Shown: positions 31,430 to 43,022, counted from the first letter of the stretch. The stretch: 64,000 nucleotides of DNA from Pseudomonadota bacterium (GCA_018672825.1 JABHUE010000145.1:26279-90278), one strand, 5' to 3'. The notes: generated from the sequence alone by a model not told the origin. Translations and numbers: made by a program.

Positions 31430-32278
31430 TTAATGACAGAGAATGACAGGGCACTTTGCGTGGTTAAAAATTTCACTCGTCGGACCTCCAAAGACCAACT
31501 GACGAAGTCGACTGTGAGTGAATGCGCCTTTTATAATCAGGTCGGCGCTAAATTCCTCAGCTTCAGCAACAATCGTCTGGCCAACAGTTAAGCCAGAAGC
31601 ATCACGTTTTACAGCTTCGGCCTTAAAGCCACTCGCCCTAAGATGCGATGTAATCAGGTCGACATCAGGTCCAGAAGTCATCCCGCCCTCAACAGACAGG
31701 ACCCGTAACGCCTCACAGGCACCCAACAGGGGTCTCGCCGCACTAAGAGCTCGGGCAGTTTCAGTACTGCCATTCCAAGCAACAAGAATTCTTTTGCCAA
31801 TAGTTTCTGGAATATCATTGCTGACTAATAAAAGAGGGCGGCCACTTTCGAACAACAACGCCTCTGCCGTGCTTTTCCAATCGACGTTAGCACTTTCAAG
31901 GTCACGATGGAGCACGCTAATACCAAAAGCTCTCGCATACTCACCGATCCCCTCGGGACCGGTACCGATCATTTCTGTCCATCCGGCCCGGAGCCCTTCT
32001 CCGTCGATGTCGCTCACAGGAATATTGTGGGATTTTACTAATTCATCAAATTTCTGATGCGCCAGCGAGGCCTGTTGTCGACCTTCCTCTTCGAACTCAG
32101 CCAGATAATCTCCCGGTAGCGTAATTCCTTCGCCAGCGATTATGGGTAACACTTGCCGACAAAAAGCGCCCTCAAGATAAGCGCCATTCTCCGCTGCCAG
32201 TTTTTTAGCCGCGTCAATAGCCGACGTCGTCGGCTGCGTGTTATTAAAGGGTAATAATATTGTTCGTAATCCAGGCAT
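31430..32278 (-). CDS. Universal stress protein family, tandem Usp
   Basis: ILVAWNGSTETARALSAARPLL; C-terminal GAFTHSRLRQLVFGGPTSEIFNHAKCPVI. Confidence 0.88.
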   Translation of the reverse strand: MPGLRTILLPFNNTQPTTSAIDAAKKLAAENGAYLEGAFCRQVLPIIAGEGITLPGDYLAEFEEEGRQQASLAHQKFDELVKSHNIPVSDIDGEGLRAGWTEMIGTGPEGIGEYARAFGISVLHRDLESANVDWKSTAEALLFESGRPLLLVSNDIPETIGKRILVAWNGSTETARALSAARPLLGACEALRVLSVEGGMTSGPDVDLITSHLRASGFKAEAVKRDASGLTVGQTIVAEAEEFSADLIIKGAFTHSRLRQLVFGGPTSEIFNHAKCPVILCH

Positions 32279-32328
32279 GCTTTGACTCCATTAACTACTC
32301 TAATTACAAATATTGTACCAAGAGCTGA

Positions 32329-33444
32329 CTATTTAGTGCCCAATGCTATTTTAGACAGCAGTTCGCCCGCGAATTCTTTACGCCAACCAGACATTAATCG
32401 CAGGTCAAGACGGCCACCCGCGAGCGCACGAATGTCGTCCCGCCGCGCAACAAGTGAGGTTGGAATCGAAGCCGATTCACATAATTCACCGAGATGCTTC
32501 CATAGCCGGTTACCCAACGCCTTTGTCTCGGCGTCCTGCTGTGGCGACAGACTTAGAGGTTTAAACGATGGTGCAGCGTTTTCTCCTTCACGAATTGTTT
32601 TAAGAATCTGTTCCCCCTGATACTTGATCGTTCCTGGTTCAAGATCCTGGATGCTGTCCAGGGCATTGAGCATCTTGGGACGCATCTGTGCGAGCGAAAC
32701 AATTACACTTGTTCCCAGAAGCCATTCTCGAGGCCGATCTTTTCGGCGTGCACGCTCTTCCCGCCATCGAGCAAGGGCGTGAGCAACACTTTGAGTGGTC
32801 CGATCAAACTTACGACAGGCCTTAACAACTTTTTCTATTGCGACCGGGTCATTACCCGAAAGATCTCGAGAAACAAGAGCAGAACATTCCTCTGTCAGCC
32901 ATGTGGTGCGAGATGTCTTCTCAAGCATTTCCAGCAGGTGCGCATAAAGATCATCCAAGTACTCAACATCGTCCATTGCGTAAAGAATTTCATCGTCCGT
33001 TAATGGTCGACGGCCCCAAGGCGTACGGGTAAAAGCCTTGGAGAGCTGGACATCGCATATCTCTTTCACCAAATGGCCGTATCCGATCTGATCGCCATAA
33101 CCCGTTAATGCCGCTGCGACCTGGGTATCAAAAATGTTTGAGAGCGTAACGCCTAGTGAGTGCTGGAGAACTTCAAGATCCTGCCGAGCCGAATGAAAAA
33201 TTTTCAAAGTGCCTGGATCCTCAAAGAGCCGGCACAGGGGAGTCAAATCCAGATCCACTAACGGATCAACGCAAACAGAATGCCCGGGAATCGCAATCTG
33301 GATTAGGCAAAGCTTTGGGTAAAATGTGCGCACTCTTTCGAACTCGGTATCCACTGCAATCCATAAGGAACCGGTTGCCTTATTAACAAAGCCTTCAAGA
33401 GTGTCCTGATCATTGATATAAGTTTGTTTCTTAACGGTGCGCAA
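32329..33444 (-). CDS. rnd: Ribonuclease D
   Basis: WIAVDTEFERVRTFYPKLCLIQIA DEDD exonuclease, plus HRDC-like region. Confidence 0.92.
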   Translation of the reverse strand: MRTVKKQTYINDQDTLEGFVNKATGSLWIAVDTEFERVRTFYPKLCLIQIAIPGHSVCVDPLVDLDLTPLCRLFEDPGTLKIFHSARQDLEVLQHSLGVTLSNIFDTQVAAALTGYGDQIGYGHLVKEICDVQLSKAFTRTPWGRRPLTDDEILYAMDDVEYLDDLYAHLLEMLEKTSRTTWLTEECSALVSRDLSGNDPVAIEKVVKACRKFDRTTQSVAHALARWREERARRKDRPREWLLGTSVIVSLAQMRPKMLNALDSIQDLEPGTIKYQGEQILKTIREGENAAPSFKPLSLSPQQDAETKALGNRLWKHLGELCESASIPTSLVARRDDIRALAGGRLDLRLMSGWRKEFAGELLSKIALGTK

Positions 33445-33537
33445 AGGATCTCCTTGATCTCTAGGGATGCTAGAAATGCCTAAAAAATTTACCGCCTGAT
33501 GATATCATCGCCCATCCACAATCTGATCTGAATTCCA

Positions 33538-34068
33538 ATGATTCAAATTCTTCAATTGTTTGTTCGACTTTGTCTTTTTCAGGGTCAAGCACATGACGTG
33601 CCGCGCTCTGAAGTACTGCTATTCATTGCAGGTTTGGCGGCAATTATTAGCAACGCTGTAAATGCAATCCCTAATATGGGCGTTTTCAGCGGTATCCTTC
33701 TCTCAATTGGTCAAGTTCTACTCTTTGCAGTACTCATTAGCCTGATCCTGAAAATCCGCGGGATGGGGCAGCGCTCGATACAAGCGTTGACTGGCATGTT
33801 TGGTGCAACAACGCTTCTACAACTTATCGCACTACCCTTTTTTAGTTGGCATGAAAAATTGCTCCCTGACGATCCCAATATTGAAATGGCGCTAACTACT
33901 CCTTTGATTATTACAGCAGGAATTGCGATCTGGTCGCTCGCTGTTATGACATCAATTCTTCGTCAGACCATGGAAACAAAAAACGGCGTAGCGTTTATTA
34001 TCATTATTGGCTGCCAGTCTGTAGTGATGTTTGTCATTATGAATCTCAGCGGTAATGCATCGGGTTGA
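33538..34068 (+). CDS. Membrane protein, Yip1-like
   Basis: Multiple TM segments, no other motif. Confidence 0.6.
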   Translation: MIQILQLFVRLCLFQGQAHDVPRSEVLLFIAGLAAIISNAVNAIPNMGVFSGILLSIGQVLLFAVLISLILKIRGMGQRSIQALTGMFGATTLLQLIALPFFSWHEKLLPDDPNIEMALTTPLIITAGIAIWSLAVMTSILRQTMETKNGVAFIIIIGCQSVVMFVIMNLSGNASG

Positions 34069-35432
34069 ACACGCGTGTTCACATTGCCGGGATTGGCGGC
34101 ACCTTCATGACCGGACTGGCTCTTCTGGCGCGAGAGCGTGGCTTCGATATTCACGGTTCAGATCAGGCTATTTATCCGCCTATGAGCACCCTACTTTCGA
34201 ACGAAAAGATAGCAGTCACCGAAGGATACGAGCCAGAATCCCTGCTTCCCAATACCGACATGTGTGTTATCGGAAACGCGTTGTCCAGGGGAAATGCTCT
34301 GATCGAGCACATTCTTGAAAACCGGATTCCTTACACTTCAGGCCCAAGCTGGTTACGCGAATCGCTGATCCCCACCAGAAAAGTACTTGCTGTCGCCGGC
34401 ACACACGGTAAGACAACCGCAAGTAGCATGGCCACTTTCATTATGGATTGTTGTGGCGCCTCGCCCGGGTTTTTGATTGGCGGCATCCCTGGCAATTTTC
34501 CGGTCTCGGCACGACTAGGAGAAAGTAACTGGTTCGTGATTGAAGCCGATGAATACGATACTGCATTTTTTGATAAACGCTCTAAATTTCTGCACTATCG
34601 ACCCGATGTTTTGTTGATTGGCAATCTTGAATTTGACCATGCTGATATTTTCGCCTCACTTGGGGACATCAAAAAACAATTTTCTCATTTATTACGAAGC
34701 GTTCCATCCAATGGTATTGTTGTTATCAATAGCGATGACCTCAACCTCAGGGATGTTCTGGCGCAAGGATGTTGGTCGAAGGTTGTTGAATTCAGCTGTC
34801 AAGACGAGAGTTGCGAATGGTTTGCTCAGGCAGTGACTGAAGATGCGAGTCAATTTGATGTTTTCCAATCTGGTCGATTGTTAGGCCGTGTCACCTGGTC
34901 TCTATTTGGCGCACATAATATGGCGAATGCACTTGGCGCGATCGCCAGTTGTTCCCAAGCCGGCGTCAAACCCTTAGAAGCCTGTGGATGCCTAAGTGAT
35001 TTCGAACTCCCAAAGCGACGTCTTGAACGACTTAATTCTAGGGGTTCCATCGCACTGTTTGACGACTTTGCGCATCACCCTACCGCCATCAAAAGCACGC
35101 TTAAGTCAATACAATCAGCGGCGCCAGGAAAGCGCGTTATAGCAGTAATTGAGCCCCGATCGAACACGATGAAGCTTGGCAGTCAGCAGGATTTACTCTC
35201 AAGGGCACTTGTTCATTGCGATGTTGCTGTCATATTCCGTCGACCAGATTTGAGCTGGGACCCCGCAACGCTTGCGCTTCACTCACCCAAGACTAAACTT
35301 ATCGTTCTAGATTCAGTCGATGCGATACGCGACGCAGTTGTGAAAGAAGTCCGAATCGGGGACCAAGTCGTAATGATGACAAACGGTAATTTTGACGGAC
35401 TTAAAGACCTTTTGCAGAACGATCTCGCCTGA
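34065..35432 (+). CDS. mpl: UDP-N-acetylmuramate:L-alanyl-gamma-D-glutamyl-meso-diaminopimelate ligase
   Basis: VHIAGIGGTFMTGLALLARERG; AGTHGKTTASSM; EADEYDTAFFDKRSKF; TTG start. Confidence 0.95.
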   Translation: MNTRVHIAGIGGTFMTGLALLARERGFDIHGSDQAIYPPMSTLLSNEKIAVTEGYEPESLLPNTDMCVIGNALSRGNALIEHILENRIPYTSGPSWLRESLIPTRKVLAVAGTHGKTTASSMATFIMDCCGASPGFLIGGIPGNFPVSARLGESNWFVIEADEYDTAFFDKRSKFLHYRPDVLLIGNLEFDHADIFASLGDIKKQFSHLLRSVPSNGIVVINSDDLNLRDVLAQGCWSKVVEFSCQDESCEWFAQAVTEDASQFDVFQSGRLLGRVTWSLFGAHNMANALGAIASCSQAGVKPLEACGCLSDFELPKRRLERLNSRGSIALFDDFAHHPTAIKSTLKSIQSAAPGKRVIAVIEPRSNTMKLGSQQDLLSRALVHCDVAVIFRRPDLSWDPATLALHSPKTKLIVLDSVDAIRDAVVKEVRIGDQVVMMTNGNFDGLKDLLQNDLA

Positions 35433-35457
35433 ATGACACTTTTCGAAGGATGACGAC

Positions 35458-36087
35458 ATGAAAAACCTATTTAGCGCCCTCAGTATCTTTTTAGCATTCA
35501 CCCTGCCCAGCGGCGCTCAGGAATTCAAAGAGGATGTTAACTTTTTTCCATTACTTGTAGAACAGCCTGTTAGGACAGGCGACCGGATCGAAGTTTTGGA
35601 AATTTTCTGGTATGGCTGTCCACATTGCTATGCGTTAGAGCCCTACCTGAAAAAATGGCTCAAAAACAAACCCGAATTTGTTGAGTTTGTCCAATTGCCG
35701 GCTGTGCTCAATCGCTCTTGGGCGTTTGATGCAAGAGTTTTCTATACCTTCGTTGCCTTGGGTCTTATTGATGAGTTGCACGAGGCATATTTTGACGCGA
35801 TTCATAAGGATCGCAGGCGGATGAAAAAGGTTGAGCAAGTGGCCTCTTGGGCTCAAGAGCAAGGGGTTGACCCTCAATTGATTCTGGATACTTTTAATTC
35901 CTTTGGCGTTGATTCAATGCTAGCCAATGCAACGCAAATGTCAGGGCGATACGAAGCGGATGGTGTTCCGACGATTATTATCGATGGAAAATATCGTACA
36001 ACCGTTTCTCTTGCTGGCGGCCATAATGAAATCATTGACCTTATTAATTATCTCGCTCAAAGGGCTAAAAGCGAGCGCTCAGATTAG
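35458..36087 (+). CDS. dsbA: Thiol:disulfide interchange protein DsbA-like
   Basis: Signal peptide; EIFWYGCPHCYALEP active site. Confidence 0.92.
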   Translation: MKNLFSALSIFLAFTLPSGAQEFKEDVNFFPLLVEQPVRTGDRIEVLEIFWYGCPHCYALEPYLKKWLKNKPEFVEFVQLPAVLNRSWAFDARVFYTFVALGLIDELHEAYFDAIHKDRRRMKKVEQVASWAQEQGVDPQLILDTFNSFGVDSMLANATQMSGRYEADGVPTIIIDGKYRTTVSLAGGHNEIIDLINYLAQRAKSERSD

Positions 36088-36106
36088 CAGGGGGAAGATT
36101 CCAGTC

Positions 36107-36979
36107 GTGTCACGTCATCCACGGGAATATCAAATCTACTATCACGTCGGATTGGGAAAAGCAGCATCGACTTACCTACAAAATCGAATCTTCCCAGCGC
36201 TTGACGGCATTCGCTATATCCATCGCGATCGATATCGACGCTATCGATCAATAATTAAAAAATCGCACGATGCCCGTTATCTGGTCTCTCGTGAAGCAGC
36301 GTTCCGACTCGATCAGCGTCTTGAAGAGTTCGCTTCCTTCAAGTCAGACGCAAAAGTCATTCTTGTACTTCGCCGGCATGATCGCTGGATCGCATCACAC
36401 TATCGACGATACGTTAAAAATGGCGGCAGCCTTTCTTTTGATAAATATGTTGACCTTGACAGTGACTCGCCACTGATCTGGGACAAAAAGAAAATGTCTT
36501 TTTTTCCGATGATTCAGAAGATTGAAAATCGATTTAACTCAAAGCCTTTAGTCCTTTTTCATGAAAATTTACAAAACGACCCTTTCAACTTGATCGACCA
36601 GTTGTGCAGTTTCACGGGGGCAACTTATCAACGCGGGCGGATTGATCTTTCAGTTGTGCACCGGTCCTGGAGCGACAAACAGCTGAAGTTTTCAAAGGTG
36701 GTTGGGCGGTATCTATTTTCTGAAGTGCCAAAAGCTCATTCACATGCCGGATTCAATCGTATTCAGCGTCGATTAAAACTGTGGGCCTGTTACGCCATCT
36801 TAGGTGTGGCCCGATTGATCCCAGAGCGTTTATTGGGGGACGCACCACTTATTCCCCCAGAGGATCTGGAACAAATAAGGCGAACATTTTCTGATGACTG
36901 GCAAGCTTGCCAGCAATATGCAGAGATCAATAACCCTAAAATAGACGCAGCTAGGCCACTAGGAGGCCAGAACCTCTAA
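36107..36979 (+). CDS. Sulfotransferase family protein
   Basis: YHVGLGKAASTYLQNRIFP PAPS-loop-like motif; VILVLRRHDRWIASHYRRYV; GTG start preceded by agggggaa. Confidence 0.78.
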   Translation: MSRHPREYQIYYHVGLGKAASTYLQNRIFPALDGIRYIHRDRYRRYRSIIKKSHDARYLVSREAAFRLDQRLEEFASFKSDAKVILVLRRHDRWIASHYRRYVKNGGSLSFDKYVDLDSDSPLIWDKKKMSFFPMIQKIENRFNSKPLVLFHENLQNDPFNLIDQLCSFTGATYQRGRIDLSVVHRSWSDKQLKFSKVVGRYLFSEVPKAHSHAGFNRIQRRLKLWACYAILGVARLIPERLLGDAPLIPPEDLEQIRRTFSDDWQACQQYAEINNPKIDAARPLGGQNL

Positions 36980-37592
36980 TCCCGTCGAACACAAACTGTA
37001 CAGCAAGTGCTGTCAACAGTAACCCGAAAATTCGACTGACCACATTCATTCCAGTAACACCAAGAAGGCGTTGTACGGCGCTAGAAACCAGCATTAGGGC
37101 CAAAGTCATTAAAAGCACCAGCGTGAGACTGGACACGATCGCCAGTTGCTTTATTAAGTCGCCGTCAGTATTCGCCATCAACAAAATAACAGCACCAATC
37201 GCCCCCGGACCTGCGATCAGGGGAGTGGCTAGCGGAAAAACAGCGATATCCTTGCGCGCACGTGCCTCATGATCTTCATCCCGCGTCGTCGATGACACAC
37301 CCGAATGTCGCGCAAACACCATATCAAGACCTACCAGAAAAAGTAAGATACCCCCAGCCGTCCGAAGTGCGGGAAGAGAAATTCCCAACCGGTCTAGAAG
37401 CACTTGGCCAAAAAACGCAAACATATACAAAAGACAGGATGCCAACGCTACCGCCCTGAGTGCGGTGCGCCACCGCTGACTTGAAGGCATCTCCCGCGAC
37501 ATCGCTGCATAGACAACAGCAATATCTATCGGTCCAATAGTGGCAAAAAAAGTAGTGAACCCGATAATTAACGCGTCAGACACGCCGCTCAA
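36951..37592 (-). CDS. MarC family integral membrane protein
   Basis: FATIGPIDIAVVYAA, PLATPLIAGPGAIGAVILL. Confidence 0.9.
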   Translation of the reverse strand: MSGVSDALIIGFTTFFATIGPIDIAVVYAAMSREMPSSQRWRTALRAVALASCLLYMFAFFGQVLLDRLGISLPALRTAGGILLFLVGLDMVFARHSGVSSTTRDEDHEARARKDIAVFPLATPLIAGPGAIGAVILLMANTDGDLIKQLAIVSSLTLVLLMTLALMLVSSAVQRLLGVTGMNVVSRIFGLLLTALAVQFVFDGIRGSGLLVA

Positions 37593-37613
37593 CCCACGCT
37601 AAGGTGAAGGATA

Positions 37614-39011
37614 TTAGCTGAAACGCCCAACCCCTTCCCTCTCAAGATCATCCATCGTTCGCGAAATACCCTCGCGTAGAATTTTGACCATATCGTCAAT
37701 CTGTTCTGTGGTAATGCATAGCGGAGGCGACATGACACACATATTGATAAGTGGACGTACAAGCAATCCTAACTGTTGACAATATTTGTCAATCCGACTC
37801 CCCACGGCGTAATCTAAATCTAGCGGCTGTTTACTTTCTTTACTCACAACGCATTCAAGGCAGCCCATCAATCCGCGACCTCGAATGTCACCGACAATCG
37901 GCAAATCGGCTAGGCTTTGAAGTTGACTCTGCATATAGGGACCAAGCGTCCGTGCATTTTCCAGCAAACCATCGGATTCAAAAACATCCATATTGGCAAG
38001 GGCAGCGGCACAGGCTACCGGATGACCCGAATAGGTAAACCCGTTCGAGAACACCGCACCCCCCTCCACACTTTGACTCACTTCATCAATAAGTCGGTCC
38101 GATATGATCATCGCCGCTAGAGGCACATATCCGGAGGTCAACCCTTTGGCAGAAATAATGATATCGGGTGTAATGTCAAAGACAGGCTCAGAGGCATACC
38201 AATGCCCCAGGCGACCAAAACCGGTAACGACTTCGTCAGAAATGTAAACAACGTTGTGACGACGACAAACCTCCAGACATGCGGCATGATATCCCTCCGG
38301 CGGCACGATGACACCGCCGGAGGCTAAAATGGGTTCAGCGATAAATGCTGCCACCTTATTCGCTCCAACCTCCAGAATTTTGTCCTCAAGCTCAAGGACT
38401 AACTTTTCTCGAAACTGATCAACGGTCACCCCGTCAGGGCGACGATAGGGATTAGGCGACGAAATAAAGTGCACCGTATCGAGGCGAGTATCCAGCCAAT
38501 TCTTATCTCGGGATTTGCCTGATACTGCCGCTGATAAAAACGTGCTTCCGTGATAGGCATCTTCCCGCGAGATAATGTGCTTTTTCTGATCTCGACCGAG
38601 AACATTGTTATAAAACATGACAAATCGTAGTGCAGAGTCCACAGCGGTTGATCCACCCGTTGCATAAAAAACATTATTAAGATCACCCGGCGCGACAGAG
38701 GCTAAGCGCTCAGCCAGTCGGGCTGCCGGTTCGGTGGGATGACTCCATGGACTTGTATAAGAGAGCCTCATCGCTTGCTCGTTCATGGCGGTGACTATCT
38801 CTTTACGGCCGTGTCCGGCATTAACGCACCACATACCTCCCGGGCCATCTAGAAGACGATTACCTTCTGCATCGTAAACGTATGCTCCATGCCCTGCGCC
38901 AATAATCGTTTTGTTATTCGACGTGTCACCGAAAGATTCCCATGGGTGCACGACATGAGCGTCCATTTTTCGGACCGCTTCCAGGTCCATGTCGATTAGA
39001 TTTGAGGCCAT
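37614..39011 (-). CDS. Class-III PLP-dependent aminotransferase
   Basis: YATGGSTAVDSALRFVMFY, YISDEVVTGFGRLGHW, ISAKGLTSGYVPL. Confidence 0.92.
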   Translation of the reverse strand: MASNLIDMDLEAVRKMDAHVVHPWESFGDTSNNKTIIGAGHGAYVYDAEGNRLLDGPGGMWCVNAGHGRKEIVTAMNEQAMRLSYTSPWSHPTEPAARLAERLASVAPGDLNNVFYATGGSTAVDSALRFVMFYNNVLGRDQKKHIISREDAYHGSTFLSAAVSGKSRDKNWLDTRLDTVHFISSPNPYRRPDGVTVDQFREKLVLELEDKILEVGANKVAAFIAEPILASGGVIVPPEGYHAACLEVCRRHNVVYISDEVVTGFGRLGHWYASEPVFDITPDIIISAKGLTSGYVPLAAMIISDRLIDEVSQSVEGGAVFSNGFTYSGHPVACAAALANMDVFESDGLLENARTLGPYMQSQLQSLADLPIVGDIRGRGLMGCLECVVSKESKQPLDLDYAVGSRIDKYCQQLGLLVRPLINMCVMSPPLCITTEQIDDMVKILREGISRTMDDLEREGVGRFS

Positions 39012-39142
39012 ACTCTCTCCTTGATGACGAATTCTTTTTGCTTTTGATAATTAAAATATAGCTTCTTTTGAACAATCGGGAGTGAAACCAATAAACAGTC
39101 GCTACCCTTTTGACCACTCTAAAAGTTAAACTTCACCCTATT

Positions 39143-40519
39143 ATGGTTATTTCTTTTCCTGAAATTTTCAAGGCCTACGACATCCGAGGCATAGTAGACG
39201 TTTCGTTGACAACCGAAATTGTCGAGCAAATCGGCCGGGCAGTCGGTAGCGAAGCGCTCACTGCTGGCGACTCTTCAGTGGTAATCGGTCGAGATGGCCG
39301 GCTTTCAGGTCCCAGCATCTCAAACGCTCTGAAACAGGGCATTCATGACACCGGTTGCAACACTATCGATATCGGGATGGTGCCGACGCCCCTCACTTAT
39401 TTTGCAACCTATGAACTTCAAGCAGGCTCTTCGGTATCAGTTACCGGAAGCCATAATCCGCCAAACTACAACGGCCTGAAGATTATGGTGGGCACACACA
39501 CACTTGCGGCTGATCGCATTCAGGACTTACGCCGCCGAATTGAGACTCAAAATTTTCTGCACGGCGTTGGCACCGACTCTTCTTTTGATATTGTGCCGAC
39601 TTATCGAAATCGAGTCGTTAGCGATATCAAATTAGCTCGCCCTCTTCGAGTGGTTACGGACTGCGGCAACGGGGTTGCCGGTGTACTTGCGCCTCAACTA
39701 TTACGCGAACTCGGTTGTGAAGTTATTGAGCTTTTTACCGAAGTTGATGGCAATTTCCCAAATCATCACCCGGATCCTAGCGTACTTGAAAATATGGCGG
39801 ACCTCATCTCAGCCGTTGATGAGCATAACGCGGACCTCGGTCTGGCATTTGACGGCGATGGGGATCGACTTGGCGTCATCACAGATGCCGGCCAAGTGAT
39901 TTGGCCAGATCGACAAATGATCTTGTTTGCCCAAGACATTATCTCTCGAAATCCAGGGGCAGAAATTATTTACGATGTGAAATGTACGAGACTACTTCCT
40001 CAGGCGATCGAAAACGCCGGAGGTAAGGCCACCATGTGGAAAACCGGTCATTCTTTTATTAAAGCAAAACTGCGGGAGACTCAAGCCGCAATGGGTGGCG
40101 AAATGAGCGGTCATCTTTTTTTTAAAGAGCGTTGGTATGGATTTGACGATGCCCTTTATGCCGCTGCTCGGCTGTGCGAAATAGTCTCTCAGGGAAAAGA
40201 CTCCGCAAGCGAATTATTTGCCACAATACCGGACACCGTTAATACACCAGAGTTGAAACTCGAAATGAATGAGGGCGAGCATTATCAACTCATCGCAGAG
40301 CTTGTTGAGACGGGAGCGTTCCCTGGCGGGCATATTTGCGCAATTGATGGATTGCGTGTTGACTTCGAAGATGGATTTGGTCTGGCTCGAGCCTCCAACA
40401 CAACGCCAACGGTCGTTTTCCGTTTTGAGGCGGATACCGAAACCGCGTTGGAAAACATTATGGCGCTTTATCGACAACGGATCCTTACCCTTAGACCGGG
40501 ATTAACGCTACCTTTTTAA
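39143..40519 (+). CDS. algC: Phosphomannomutase/phosphoglucomutase
   Basis: FKAYDIRGIVD, SVSVTGSHNPPNYNGLK, LAFDGDGDRLGV. Confidence 0.92.
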   Translation: MVISFPEIFKAYDIRGIVDVSLTTEIVEQIGRAVGSEALTAGDSSVVIGRDGRLSGPSISNALKQGIHDTGCNTIDIGMVPTPLTYFATYELQAGSSVSVTGSHNPPNYNGLKIMVGTHTLAADRIQDLRRRIETQNFLHGVGTDSSFDIVPTYRNRVVSDIKLARPLRVVTDCGNGVAGVLAPQLLRELGCEVIELFTEVDGNFPNHHPDPSVLENMADLISAVDEHNADLGLAFDGDGDRLGVITDAGQVIWPDRQMILFAQDIISRNPGAEIIYDVKCTRLLPQAIENAGGKATMWKTGHSFIKAKLRETQAAMGGEMSGHLFFKERWYGFDDALYAAARLCEIVSQGKDSASELFATIPDTVNTPELKLEMNEGEHYQLIAELVETGAFPGGHICAIDGLRVDFEDGFGLARASNTTPTVVFRFEADTETALENIMALYRQRILTLRPGLTLPF

Positions 40520-40632
40520 GCGCGATTCCGGAGTCGGAATAATCTTGGTTCAGGTACCATCAGTCCCGGATCCTCGGGCTGAAAACCAGTTTACTGACGA
40601 TAAAAAAATTCCCTTTATTCGTTATTCCAATA

Positions 40633-42933
40633 TCAAGCGAGTATTATCTCAACCGCTGTGGCTCGCTTATATCCACGGGGCAGTGCTCTCCCACGTTGCG
40701 CGCGTGACCCGACAAATGTGTCGATATCTTTCGGCTTGAGTCTCATATGCTGCTTACCCGCGAAAAGCCGGAGAGAGTCTCCCTCTCGAAAAACCGCAAC
40801 ACTTTGTAATTTTTCATCGCCCGCTTTATGCCGCGCTGCCGGAATGTTAATTAACTTAACGCCCTTGCCCCTATTAAGCTGGGGTAACTCTGCTAACGCA
40901 AATATCAAGAGCCTACCGGTATCGGTAATTGCCGCTACCCAGTCATCTTCATATTCAAAAATACGTTGGGGTGGCAACACGCCTCCTGCTCGAACAGTAA
41001 GCGCAGACTTGCCCGATTTATTTCGAGTCAGTAAATCTTCAAGTGTTGCCACAAATCCATAACCGGAATCGGACGCAAGCAAAAATTGGCTCGAATTCTC
41101 ACCGATCATCACACCAGCAAAAGTGGCCCCCGGCGGCGGCTTAAGCGTTTTGCCCACAGGCTCGCCCAAGCTTCGCGCGGATGGCAGTTCATGAGAACGA
41201 AGCCCATAGACACGACCTGTCGAATCTAGGCAAAGTAACGGTTGATTGGTTTTCCCGGGGCCGGAGTGCAGATAGCCGTCATCTCCTCGATAAGCGAGTT
41301 CACGCGGATCAACCTCCAGACCCTTGGCGGCTCGAATCCACCCTTTTTTAGAGAGTACAACCGTGATGGGCTCTGAAGGAATCAGAGCGCTCTCGCTCAG
41401 GGCTTGAGCGGCCTCTCGTTCAACTAAAGGAGAGCGTCGGTCATCACCAAATTCCTCCGCATCTGCGACGAGTTCTTTTTTAACAACTGTTTTTAATCGA
41501 TCGCGAGACTTAAGTATTTTTTGCAGCTCCGCTTTCTCTCGAGATAATGCCTGTTGCTCTCCCGTAATCTTAATTTCTTCAAGTCTGGCAAGCTGGCGCA
41601 GCTTAAGCTCAAGAATGGCCTCCGCTTGAGTCTCGCTCAATTTAAAACGCTTTATCAGAACACCCTTTGGTTCATCCTCTTTGCGAATGATTTTTATAAT
41701 TTCATCAATATTTAAAAAGGCAATGAGCAGACCATCTAAAATATGCAGTCGTTTTACCACTCGATCCAAACGATACGATAACCGGCGCTTAACGGTCTCA
41801 AGACGGAAGTCCAGCCACTGTTTTAGCGCTTCTCGAAGATCAAAAACTTTAGGACGTCCATCAAGACCAATCATATTCATGTTGACCCGATAGGTTTGCT
41901 CTAGAGAAGTGGTCGCAAATAGATGGGTCATTAACACCGCGCGATCTACTCGATTTGAGCGGGGTTCGATAACAATTCGAATCGGATTTTCGTGATCTGA
42001 CTCGTCCCGGATGTCCCCAACCATGGGCAACTTTTTGGCATTCATCTGATTCGCGATTTGTTCGATCACCCGCTCACCAGAGACTTGATACGGCAACGCG
42101 GTGATTGCAATATCGCCGTTTTCATCTACCCATACGGCGCGTTGACGGATTGAGCCATAGCCCGTCCGGTAGATATCACGAATTTCCGCCTGCGGCGTTA
42201 CAATTTCGCCACCGGACGGGAAATCCGGCCCTTTCACGTGGTCGCACAAATCATCAAGGCTCGTCCTTGAATTATCAAGCAATCGAATGCACGCACTGAC
42301 GACCTCACGTAGGTTGTGCGGCGGTATATCAGTTGCCATTCCCACTGCGATTCCTGAACTCCCATTCAGCAAGACATTGGGTAAGCGGGCGGGCAGGAGG
42401 CGCGGCTCACGCAGGGTACCATCGAAATTAAGCCCCCATTCGACAGTCCCCTGACCCAGTTCCGAAAGCAACATCTCAGCAAATCCCGACAGTCGCGCCT
42501 CCGTGTATCGCATTGCAGCAAAGGATTTAGGATCATCTTGAGACCCCCAGTTGCCCTGTCCATCTACCAGCGGATAGCGGAAACTGAAGGGCTGCGCCAT
42601 TAACACCATGGCCTCGTAACATGCTGAATCTCCGTGGGGGTGGAATTTCCCGAGCACGTCCCCAACGGTCCTCGCCGACTTTTTATACTTTGAGCTTGCT
42701 GCGAGACCGAGCTCCGACATGGCATAAACAATCCGACGCTGCACGGGCTTAAGTCCATCCGTCAAGCTAGGTAACGCGCGATCAAGCACCACATACATTG
42801 AGTAATTGAGGTAGGAGCGCTCTGTAAATTCGGAGATCGCCACTGACTCAATGGGTCTTAATATCTTCTCTGGAGTCGATTTAGAACGTGTCGGCGTTTT
42901 CCGCTTTTGTTTTCGTCGAGTAGGTGCAGGCAT
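40633..42933 (-). CDS. parC: DNA topoisomerase IV subunit A
   Basis: [39 protein letters not shown] active-site Tyr region. Confidence 0.97.
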   Translation of the reverse strand: MPAPTRRKQKRKTPTRSKSTPEKILRPIESVAISEFTERSYLNYSMYVVLDRALPSLTDGLKPVQRRIVYAMSELGLAASSKYKKSARTVGDVLGKFHPHGDSACYEAMVLMAQPFSFRYPLVDGQGNWGSQDDPKSFAAMRYTEARLSGFAEMLLSELGQGTVEWGLNFDGTLREPRLLPARLPNVLLNGSSGIAVGMATDIPPHNLREVVSACIRLLDNSRTSLDDLCDHVKGPDFPSGGEIVTPQAEIRDIYRTGYGSIRQRAVWVDENGDIAITALPYQVSGERVIEQIANQMNAKKLPMVGDIRDESDHENPIRIVIEPRSNRVDRAVLMTHLFATTSLEQTYRVNMNMIGLDGRPKVFDLREALKQWLDFRLETVKRRLSYRLDRVVKRLHILDGLLIAFLNIDEIIKIIRKEDEPKGVLIKRFKLSETQAEAILELKLRQLARLEEIKITGEQQALSREKAELQKILKSRDRLKTVVKKELVADAEEFGDDRRSPLVEREAAQALSESALIPSEPITVVLSKKGWIRAAKGLEVDPRELAYRGDDGYLHSGPGKTNQPLLCLDSTGRVYGLRSHELPSARSLGEPVGKTLKPPPGATFAGVMIGENSSQFLLASDSGYGFVATLEDLLTRNKSGKSALTVRAGGVLPPQRIFEYEDDWVAAITDTGRLLIFALAELPQLNRGKGVKLINIPAARHKAGDEKLQSVAVFREGDSLRLFAGKQHMRLKPKDIDTFVGSRAQRGRALPRGYKRATAVEIILA

Positions 42934-43022
42934 AAGTGAAATCAGTCTTCGGTGTGGCAGAATTGGCGCTTAATGCGAGTATCTAGCCGCCCATTATAAC
43001 GGGGTCTTCTGCGAAACTTCCT

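Noticed and set aside
31518-32057. 179-aa plus-strand ORF
   Set aside because: Lies wholly antisense to the universal stress protein gene; Ser/Pro/Arg-rich composition typical of a shadow ORF.
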